DNA of 5,651 nt from Candidatus Moraniibacteriota bacterium (GTDB lineage: Bacteria > Patescibacteriota > Minisyncoccia > CAIUEV01). Below, piece by piece: positions 1 to 4,894 of this stretch (position 1 is the first letter of the stretch; the number at the start of each line of letters is the position of its first letter). The notes under the pieces were generated by a model. The model was not told the DNA's origin, ran no database searches, and was given only the letters and a program-made list of their open reading frames with translations. The stretch spans positions 1 to 5,651 of the forward strand of contig VGKB01000046.1 of assembly GCA_016867255.1 (NCBI GenBank), in the 5' to 3' direction. The position numbers and the translations under genes are program-made.

Positions 1-625
1 CCAGCATCGCCGACAGCCCCCAGCCGAAAACAATCGGGTAAAAAACTGAGCGGGAGCGATTCATTATCCAACAAGCCACCAAACCAGCCAAAGAAGATAA
101 AATGATTTCAACCGGCGGGTTGCCCAGATAAAATAGCGGAATTCCTATCAACCCTAAAAACAAAAGAGCCCGGGATCGCCCAATTATTCTGCCTAATCCC
201 AAATACGCGTAGCCGAAAAGAAACGTCTGTACTCCCCAAAAAGCCGGCAGCATTACCGCAAATTCCCCCCAGAGCAATCCGGCGGGGCTTTCTTTCATAA
301 AATCAAAAAGCGGGTAAGCGTTCTGGAATTCGGGCTGGTCGGAGAGAAAATTCAAAATGGGATAAAAAACCAGCCAGCCAACCAGGGCGCCGCTTAAACC
401 TTGGCCAAACTTTCCCTCCCTGAACCCCAAAAAATAGATATTTTCTTGCAGAACAAACCGGACAATCAAAAAAGGAACGACCCAATAAAAAGCCAAAGTT
501 GAAAATATCAGTTCAAAGGGAGTTTCGGGCTTGATAAATTGGTATATAAGCGGAATAATAAGAAGCGAGAGCAAGAATACTCCCTCCCGATAAAATCGGA
601 ACTCTTTACCGAATCTTGATTTCAT
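1..625 (-). CDS. Polytopic membrane protein, CPBP-like fold with catalytic motifs lost (3' end outside window)
   Basis: Minus-strand reading frame open from an ATG at 625-623 to the left edge (208 codons, C-terminus missing). The product is strongly hydrophobic, with likely membrane segments near residues 15-31, 38-60, 75-94, 118-145, 152-167 and 171-188, and possibly one at 194-208. Spacing and flanking residues in the second half resemble the CPBP (CAAX protease/bacteriocin-processing) family. The place of the EExxFRG motif reads VQTFLFG (131-137), the FxxxH position reads FLGLI (156-160), and the HxxxN position in PIVFGWGLS has Gly201 and Ser205. If the alignment is right, all metal or catalytic residues are gone and the protein is a pseudo-protease; it could also be an unrelated membrane protein. 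An in-frame TGA two codons upstream makes this the first ATG. GAGAG touches the ATG, too close for a normal ribosome site. A TTG at codon 18 has a better-spaced GGGAGG, probably by chance. It diverges from tilS. Confidence 0.6.
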   Translation of the reverse strand, partial: MKSRFGKEFRFYREGVFLLSLLIIPLIYQFIKPETPFELIFSTLAFYWVVPFLIVRFVLQENIYFLGFREGKFGQGLSGALVGWLVFYPILNFLSDQPEFQNAYPLFDFMKESPAGLLWGEFAVMLPAFWGVQTFLFGYAYLGLGRIIGRSRALLFLGLIGIPLFYLGNPPVEIILSSLAGLVACWIMNRSRSVFYPIVFGWGLSAML

Positions 626-670
626 CTCTCAAATATTTTATTTTTGACTTCTTTAGCTTACACCCAATCT

Positions 671-1378
671 ATGTATTTTCAAGGCGCTCTCTGGCGCAAA
701 GTCAACCAGCAGATGATTAAGGTCCTCAACGGCGCTCCCGCGCTTACGGGCGGCAAGTTAATAGTGGCGCTGTCCGGCGGAATGGATTCGGTTTTTTTGC
801 TGGCGGCGCTTTGCCAAATCAAAAGGAAGTATCATTTCAAATTATTACCAGTCCATATAGACCATCGCCTTGAGTCCGAAGCCAGACTTTTCAGCGGCAT
901 TGCGAAAAAATTGGCTTTGAAATTCAATCTTGGATTTGAGACCCTGACGGTCGGTAAAAGGCCCCGGCGTCGTAACTTGGAAGATTGGCTGCGGGAGGAA
1001 AGGTATCGGCTGCTGGAGAAACGCCGGCGGAAGGAAAACGTTGGCTATATCGCGGTTGCCCACCACCAGTCGGACCAGGCCGAGACGGTGCTGGCCCACA
1101 TCATCCGGGGCGCCGGAATCCAAGGGCTGAAAGGGATGCTGCCCATCAGAGGTAAAATTATCCGGCCGCTTCTTTATGTTTCCAAAAAAGACATCACAGC
1201 TTTAATGCATTCAACCAACCTTCCTTATTACAACGACCGGCTCAATTACTCCCGCGACTATCAGCGCAACAAAATTCGCCACGAATTGATCCCGTTTATG
1301 GAAAAGGAACTCAATCCCCAAATTACCTCTCGTTTAGCCAAGTTAGCGGAAAATTTGCAGCGCATTGCCAAATATTAA
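671..1378 (+). CDS. tilS: tRNA(Ile)-lysidine synthetase, short form
   Basis: Cytoplasmic PP-loop ATPase that joins lysine to C34 of tRNA(Ile) CAU, switching its decoding from AUG to AUA. From ATG 671 it has 235 residues. The P-loop SGGMDS lies at 35-40, followed by HIDH and the family block AHHQSDQAETVL with IIRGAGIQGLKGM, then IRPLL and the C-terminal RNKIRHELIPFM. These blocks in this order identify TilS rather than another PP-loop enzyme. The usual HHxDDQ reads HHQSDQ, so one Asp is replaced by Ser. The protein stops just after the catalytic domain, so the substrate-recognition domains of long TilS proteins such as the E. coli one are absent; short forms are known in other bacteria. The start is uncertain: an in-frame TTG at 644 would add nine residues, and ATG 713 would leave 21 residues before the P-loop. 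None has a Shine-Dalgarno. It diverges from the CPBP-like gene and converges on pth. Confidence 0.93.
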   Translation: MYFQGALWRKVNQQMIKVLNGAPALTGGKLIVALSGGMDSVFLLAALCQIKRKYHFKLLPVHIDHRLESEARLFSGIAKKLALKFNLGFETLTVGKRPRRRNLEDWLREERYRLLEKRRRKENVGYIAVAHHQSDQAETVLAHIIRGAGIQGLKGMLPIRGKIIRPLLYVSKKDITALMHSTNLPYYNDRLNYSRDYQRNKIRHELIPFMEKELNPQITSRLAKLAENLQRIAKY

Positions 1379-1402
1379 TGGCGGCAGGAATTTTGTAATC
1401 AG

Positions 1403-1999
1403 CTAATTATACTTGTTCATTGTTCCCGCTGTGCCTTCCACAATCCAACTTTTAACGGCTTCCTTGGCTATTTTGGTAATGGTGTCTTGGGTCTTGGCCG
1501 TCATCTTCCGCATAATAAACTTCTCCGCTTTAGTGTGCCGTTTGCCTCCCTGGGGGCAATAGACGGGGCGGATGCCAATCTTTAGCCGGGCGAATTTTTT
1601 ACTGCCTAAGGATTGAATAATACTTGCAATCCCTCGGTGGCCGCCGGAATTTTGATCAAAACTAATTTTGATTTTTCCCAACTCCATATCCGAATCGTCC
1701 TGAACTACCAAAAGATTCATGGGTCTGATTTTGTAATAGGAGAGAGCGCTTTTCAATGCCAGCCCCGATTTGTTCATAAAGGTTTCCGGCAGCAGCAGGA
1801 AAGTCTCCCTGTCGGAATTAGCGTACTTTCCGATCAGCCCGTAAGCCTTTTCCGATTTTTTTAGCAGGACCGCCTCCTGCTGCGCTAAAAAAAAGATCGT
1901 CTGGCGGCCAATATTATGAGGAGTATTTTGGAATTCTTTTCCCGGGTTTCCCAGTCCTACAACCAAATATCTTTTTTCTTCTGTTTTTTTATGTTGCAT
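1403..1999 (-). CDS. pth: Peptidyl-tRNA hydrolase (bacterial Pth type)
   Basis: Cleaves the ester bond of peptidyl-tRNAs released from stalled ribosomes, recycling the tRNA; normally essential in bacteria. The 198 residues match the usual length. The N-terminal VVGLGNPGKEF with Asn18, then PHNIG with the catalytic base His28, LLLPETFMNKSG with Met75-Asn76, VVQDDSDM with Asp101, and GGHRGIASI with LKIGI match the family blocks in order. One active-site difference is visible: the usual GGHNG reads GGHRG, so the Asn equivalent to E. coli Asn114 is Arg122. That Asn contacts substrate, so the change may alter binding, or it may be a lineage variant. The C-terminus has a basic, Lys-rich helix (about 155-185). 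The gene ends in TAG 24 nt from the tilS stop, with no terminator visible between them. The start ATG has no Shine-Dalgarno. It diverges from the ribosomal operon. Confidence 0.96.
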   Translation of the reverse strand: MQHKKTEEKRYLVVGLGNPGKEFQNTPHNIGRQTIFFLAQQEAVLLKKSEKAYGLIGKYANSDRETFLLLPETFMNKSGLALKSALSYYKIRPMNLLVVQDDSDMELGKIKISFDQNSGGHRGIASIIQSLGSKKFARLKIGIRPVYCPQGGKRHTKAEKFIMRKMTAKTQDTITKIAKEAVKSWIVEGTAGTMNKYN

Positions 2000-2025
2000 G
2001 TTCTATGTCTCAAGTTTTATGATTA

Positions 2026-2055
2026 AATATTTGCTTAATATAAAAAAATTGGCAA
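2026..2055 (-). promoter_or_regulatory. Candidate promoter for pth
   Basis: On the minus strand, TTGCCA (2055-2050, five of six matches to the -35 consensus) is followed after 18 nt by AATATT (2031-2026, four of six to the -10). A start near 2019 would give a leader of about 20 nt before the pth ATG. The region is very A/T-rich, so chance matches are likely. Its -35 overlaps the -10 proposed for the ribosomal operon. Confidence 0.35.
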
Positions 2056-2059
2056 TAAT
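2031..2059 (+). promoter_or_regulatory. Candidate promoter for the rplR-rpsE-rplO-miaB operon
   Basis: TTGCTT (2031-2036) and AATAAT (2054-2059, five of six to the -10 consensus) are separated by 17 nt. The -35 is weak (three of six). Transcription would begin near 2066, just before the hairpin at 2075-2099. The operon needs a promoter here because the upstream gene lies on the other strand. TATAAA at 2039-2044 is an alternative -10. Confidence 0.4.
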
Positions 2060-2074
2060 GTTTTTCAGCTTATG

Positions 2075-2104
2075 GCTTACGACTTGAAAGTCGGTGGGCT
2101 TTTT
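2075..2104 (+). terminator. Terminator-like hairpin with T-run in the leader of rplR (possible attenuator)
   Basis: A stem of ten pairs forms between GCTTA-CGACT (2075-2084) and AGTCG-g-TGGGC (2089-2099), with loop TGAA and one bulged G at 2094. Two of the pairs are G-T wobbles. Five T's follow directly (2100-2104). On the plus strand this has the shape of an intrinsic terminator, but no plus-strand gene ends here, because pth is transcribed away. It would therefore act on transcripts entering the ribosomal operon, as an attenuator or r-protein-binding leader, or be a relic of something else. The opposite strand has no T-run after the stem. Confidence 0.45.
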
Positions 2105-2128
2105 AATTGTTACCGCGAGTTGTCTTCA

Positions 2129-2479
2129 ATGAAAATTCAATCACGCAATCAATTAAGAAAACGGCGGCAGAGAAGGATAAGGAAAAAGATCATTGGAACG
2201 GCTCAAAAACCGCGTCTTAACGTGTTTTTTAGCTTGCGCCACGCCTACGCTCAGGTAATTGACGACGAAGCGAATAAGGTTTTGGCGGCCGCCGGCGGAA
2301 AGGCGCTAAAAGAGAAGAGCGGCAAAATCAAACAAGCGGAAGAGGTCGGCCGGGCGATTGCGGAGGAATGCCTTAAAAAAAAGATAAAGGAGACAGTTTT
2401 TGACCGAGGCGGCTACAAGTACCACGGCAAGGTAAAAGCTTTGGCGGAAGCGGCCCGGAAGGCCGGATTAAAGTTTTAA
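2129..2479 (+). CDS. rplR: Large-subunit ribosomal protein uL18
   Basis: Part of the 50S central protuberance, where it binds 5S rRNA with uL5. From ATG 2129 the product has 116 residues, the normal family length. The basic start MKIQSRNQLRKRRQRRIRKK is followed by the uL18 core: KPRLNVFFSLRHAYAQVIDD, KVLAAAG, the AEEVGRAIAEECLKK helix, then VFDRGGYKYHGKVKALAEAARKAGLKF, which is the family's C-terminal signature (FDRgGy.YHGrvkalAdaaReaGl.F). An in-frame ATG at 2072 would add 19 residues that do not look like uL18 and would place the leader hairpin inside the gene, so I reject it. First gene of the apparent operon; the stop is 11 nt before rpsE. The usual upstream spc neighbours (rplF, rpsH) are absent. 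No clear Shine-Dalgarno precedes the ATG. Confidence 0.97.
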   Translation: MKIQSRNQLRKRRQRRIRKKIIGTAQKPRLNVFFSLRHAYAQVIDDEANKVLAAAGGKALKEKSGKIKQAEEVGRAIAEECLKKKIKETVFDRGGYKYHGKVKALAEAARKAGLKF

Positions 2480-2490
2480 TTTGTAAAATT

Positions 2491-3003
2491 ATGGAGAATA
2501 GGCGTAACCAACACGGGAAAAGGGGACGACGGGGCAAAAAGGAACAGCGTGAATTTGATCACGCCTTGCTCAATATTGCTCGGGTCGCCCGAGTAGTCCA
2601 GGGCGGCAGAAGGTTTAGCTTCCGCGCTACGGTTGCCATCGGCAACCGTAAAGGCAAGGTAGGCGTAGGAATTGCTAAAGGAGCTGACGTTTCCAGCGCT
2701 ATCGGTAAAGCGGTGCATAACGCCAAAAAAAATCTGGTTACTTTCTCCATTGTCAACGAGACCATCCCTCACGAAACCAAAACTAAATTCGGCAGCGCCC
2801 AAATTATCATCAAGCCGGCAAAACTGGGCAAAGGGATTGTAGCCGGAGGCGCGCTGCGCGCTATCGCCGAACTGGGAGGAATCAAAAACCTAACGGCAAA
2901 AAGTCTCGGTTCCAACAATAAGATCAACACCGCCCGCGCTATGCTTAAAGCTCTGTCCCAACTTAAGATTAAGAAAGACGATCATGCAAATCCATCAAAT
3001 TAG
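2491..3003 (+). CDS. rpsE: Small-subunit ribosomal protein uS5
   Basis: 30S protein near the mRNA entry channel that contributes to decoding accuracy and carries the loop where spectinomycin-resistance changes arise in other bacteria. At 170 residues it has the family's size. A basic, Arg/Lys-rich N-terminal tail (1-20) precedes the double-stranded-RNA-binding-like domain: NIARVARVVQGGRRFSFRA (28-46), then GNRKGKVGVGIAKGADVSSAI and KKNLV. The second domain follows: TIPHE, IIIKPAKLGKGIVAGGALRAI, ELGGIKNLTAKSLGSNN and NTARAMLKAL. The common EGTG before iAGG reads LGKG, a minor variant. The ATG has only A/T-rich sequence upstream and no Shine-Dalgarno. It overlaps rplO by 20 nt, which suggests translational coupling. 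There is no room for rpmD (uL30) between the two, although uL30 normally separates them in most bacteria. Confidence 0.98.
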   Translation: MENRRNQHGKRGRRGKKEQREFDHALLNIARVARVVQGGRRFSFRATVAIGNRKGKVGVGIAKGADVSSAIGKAVHNAKKNLVTFSIVNETIPHETKTKFGSAQIIIKPAKLGKGIVAGGALRAIAELGGIKNLTAKSLGSNNKINTARAMLKALSQLKIKKDDHANPSN

Positions 3004-3472
3004 CCGGCCGGATTGGCTAAAAAAAATAAAGCGCATCGGCCGCGGCGGAAAGCGAGGCACTTATTCGGGAAAAGGCAATAAGGGGCAAAAATCCCGTTCC
3101 GGCGGTAATATCCCTCCGGGTTTTGAAGGGCAGGATACCACCTTGGTGGCCCGCTCCCCGAAAATAAAGGGGTTTACCTCTCCAAACCGGCCCAATGTTA
3201 CGCTAGGGCTTTCTTTGCTGGAAAAACATTTTAAGGCGGGAGAGGTTGTTTCTCCCGTCAGCTTGACCAAAAAGAAACTAATAAAACTCAACAAAAAAAG
3301 CCGCTTGCGCCGGATTGCCCGCGTAAAAATTCTGGGGACCGGAAAAATCGCGAAAGCCCTGACAATTGAGAATTGTTTAATCTCAAAAGGAGCCAAAGCT
3401 GCTATTGAGAAAGCGGGAGGGAAGGTTTTCAATTCAGAAAAAAACAAAGAGCAAAGAACAGAGGGAAAATAA
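2984..3472 (+). CDS. rplO: Large-subunit ribosomal protein uL15
   Basis: Late-assembling 50S protein that threads a basic N-terminal extension into 23S rRNA. It has 162 residues. The extension shows IKRIGRGGKRGTYSGKGNKG (15-34) then QKSRSGG and PPGFEGQ (44-50); SPKIKGF follows. The C-terminal domain has the family signature KILGTGKIAKALTIENCLIS with KAAIEKAGGKV. The usual FEGGQ is FEGQ, one Gly shorter. About a dozen charged residues (SEKNKEQRTEGK) form a tail after the last conserved block. The ATG lies inside the end of rpsE, in another frame. The chosen start puts the conserved GRG block about 20 residues in, as expected. In most bacteria secY would follow; here miaB begins 8 nt after the stop. 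Confidence 0.96.
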   Translation: MQIHQISRPDWLKKIKRIGRGGKRGTYSGKGNKGQKSRSGGNIPPGFEGQDTTLVARSPKIKGFTSPNRPNVTLGLSLLEKHFKAGEVVSPVSLTKKKLIKLNKKSRLRRIARVKILGTGKIAKALTIENCLISKGAKAAIEKAGGKVFNSEKNKEQRTEGK

Positions 3473-3480
3473 AGTACCAA

Positions 3481-4818
3481 ATGCCCCCAAAATCATTCAC
3501 TTATTTTATCAAAGTTTTCGGTTGCCAGATGAATTACGCCGATGCCGAGAAAATTTTCTCAACGCTTGCTAAAAAAGGATGGAAGAAAGCCGCCGACTTA
3601 AGTTCTGCTCATTTGCTTGTTGCAGTGAGCTGCGGAGTGCGCCAAGGGGCGGAAGATCGCGTTATCAATTGGCTGGAAAAAACCAGAAAAACAAATCCCG
3701 GCGCGATTCTGGTTCTTGCCGGATGCCTGGGGCACCGCGAAGATCTTAAACAGCGCCTGCGGAATATTGTTGACTATTTCCTGCCGGCGGGAAAGAGACT
3801 CCCGTCCAGCTTAATCAACCCGCTCTACCCGGTTCTTGCCAAAGGCGAGTCCGCCTATGGCGGAAACCCGATTTATCTTTCCCGCGCCTATATTCCCATT
3901 ACCGTTGGTTGTGATAATTTCTGCAGCTACTGCGTAGTTCCCTACGCGCGCGGCCGGGAGAGATCCCTGCCACCGGAAAATATAATCAAAAAAGCCAAAA
4001 ATCTGGTAAAAAAGGGGTATAAGGAGCTTTTTCTGCTGGGCCAAAATGTCAACAGCTACCGGGGAGCGGACCGGAAGGGAAAAGTATGGACCTTTTCTCA
4101 AATCTTGCGCACCCTAAACGCCGTACCGGGTAATTTTTGGATAAAATTTATTTCTTCCCACCCCAAAGACATTAATCGGGAAATGATGCTTGCCGTTAAA
4201 GATTGCCGGAAGGTCTCAAAAAACCTGCATTTACCCTTGCAGTCAGGCAGTAACAAAATCCTCCTGGCTATGAACCGGAAATACCGAAGAAGTGACTATC
4301 TCGCGACAGTGAATGAGATTAAAAAAAATATTCCGGATGTCGTGCTTTCTACCGACATAATTGTGGGTTTTCCGGGAGAGACCGCCCGGGATTTCCGCGC
4401 CTCACTCTCCGCCGTTAGGGAGGTGGGCTTTGAAATGCTCTACGCCCTTAAATATTCGCCCCGGCCGGAAACCGCCGCCTTTAAGCTTAAGGATGACGTG
4501 CCGGCTTGGATGAAAAAAGAAAGGCAGCAAAAACTTGACCGGGTTTGGAAAAAGATTGCTCTTAAGAAAAATAAACGCTTTTTAGGCAAAAATACGCTGA
4601 TTTTAATTGATAGAATCAAGCAAAAGACTAACCGGAAGGGAAGCGTAAATTTTTACGCGCTGGGGAAAAACTTTGAGAATAAAGACGTTGCCGCTCTGAT
4701 TAAAAGAAGCGGGAAAAGCAAGCATAATCTGGCGGGAAAATGGGGAGTGGCAAGAATTAATCAAGTTGGGGCCCTGGGTTTGTCGGGCGAATTGGTAGAG
4801 GGAGAAAAAAACGTGTAA
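3481..4818 (+). CDS. miaB: tRNA-2-methylthio-N6-(dimethylallyl)adenosine synthase, radical-SAM methylthiotransferase
   Basis: Converts i6A37 to ms2i6A37 in tRNAs reading codons that start with U, using S-adenosylmethionine and two 4Fe-4S clusters. The 445 residues match MiaB. The N-terminal UPF0004 domain (about 5-120) holds the three auxiliary-cluster cysteines: Cys15 in GCQMN, Cys51 in VSCGVR and Cys82 in LAGCLGHR. The radical-SAM motif CDNFCSYC has Cys144, Cys148 and Cys151, followed by VVPYARGRERS, LLGQNVNSY, HLPLQSGSN and DIIVGFPGE. The C-terminal 75 or so residues fit a TRAM RNA-binding domain. GCQMN and the RGRERS context favour MiaB over RimO or MtaB, but sub-family assignment by eye is not absolute. 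The usual NTC motif reads VSC, with the Cys kept. The gene lies 8 nt after rplO and is probably co-transcribed. MiaA, which makes its substrate, is not in the window. Confidence 0.92.
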   Translation: MPPKSFTYFIKVFGCQMNYADAEKIFSTLAKKGWKKAADLSSAHLLVAVSCGVRQGAEDRVINWLEKTRKTNPGAILVLAGCLGHREDLKQRLRNIVDYFLPAGKRLPSSLINPLYPVLAKGESAYGGNPIYLSRAYIPITVGCDNFCSYCVVPYARGRERSLPPENIIKKAKNLVKKGYKELFLLGQNVNSYRGADRKGKVWTFSQILRTLNAVPGNFWIKFISSHPKDINREMMLAVKDCRKVSKNLHLPLQSGSNKILLAMNRKYRRSDYLATVNEIKKNIPDVVLSTDIIVGFPGETARDFRASLSAVREVGFEMLYALKYSPRPETAAFKLKDDVPAWMKKERQQKLDRVWKKIALKKNKRFLGKNTLILIDRIKQKTNRKGSVNFYALGKNFENKDVAALIKRSGKSKHNLAGKWGVARINQVGALGLSGELVEGEKNV

Positions 4819-4894
4819 CATAAAACATAGATTATGCCTACTTTACCGGCAGGCAGAAAACTTGAGCCGTAAATACAAAAAAACAACAAATAGT
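4819..4894 (+). other. Spacer between miaB and corA with short repeats
   Basis: This 76-nt gap contains CATAAAA-CATAG (4819-4830), which resembles a motif just upstream of pth, and a 5-bp inverted repeat TGCCT/AGGCA (4835-4839 and 4851-4855, loop 11 nt) with no T-run after it. A TTGAGC at 4862-4867 could be a -35 but has no good -10 at the right distance. I see no convincing terminator for the ribosomal operon and no convincing promoter for the next gene, so read-through is possible. Confidence 0.4.

Noticed and set aside
303..485. 60-residue minus-strand reading frame
   Set aside because: It is an out-of-frame shadow of the longer membrane-protein gene on the same strand, which is open to the window edge.
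845..1123. 92-residue minus-strand reading frame
   Set aside because: It lies wholly opposite the conserved TilS catalytic domain and has no recognisable motif.
1379..1402. Bidirectional terminator between convergent tilS and pth
   Set aside because: I looked for a stem with T-runs on either strand and saw none; the gap is only 24 nt.
2072..2128. N-terminal extension of uL18 from an upstream in-frame ATG
   Set aside because: The 19 residues do not look like uL18, would make the protein longer than the family, and would place the leader hairpin inside the gene.
2476..2802. 108-residue minus-strand reading frame
   Set aside because: It is antisense to the well-conserved uS5 gene, with no family features of its own.
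3061..3480. 139-residue minus-strand reading frame
   Set aside because: It is antisense to uL15; its length reflects the Lys/Arg-rich codons of that gene rather than a real product.
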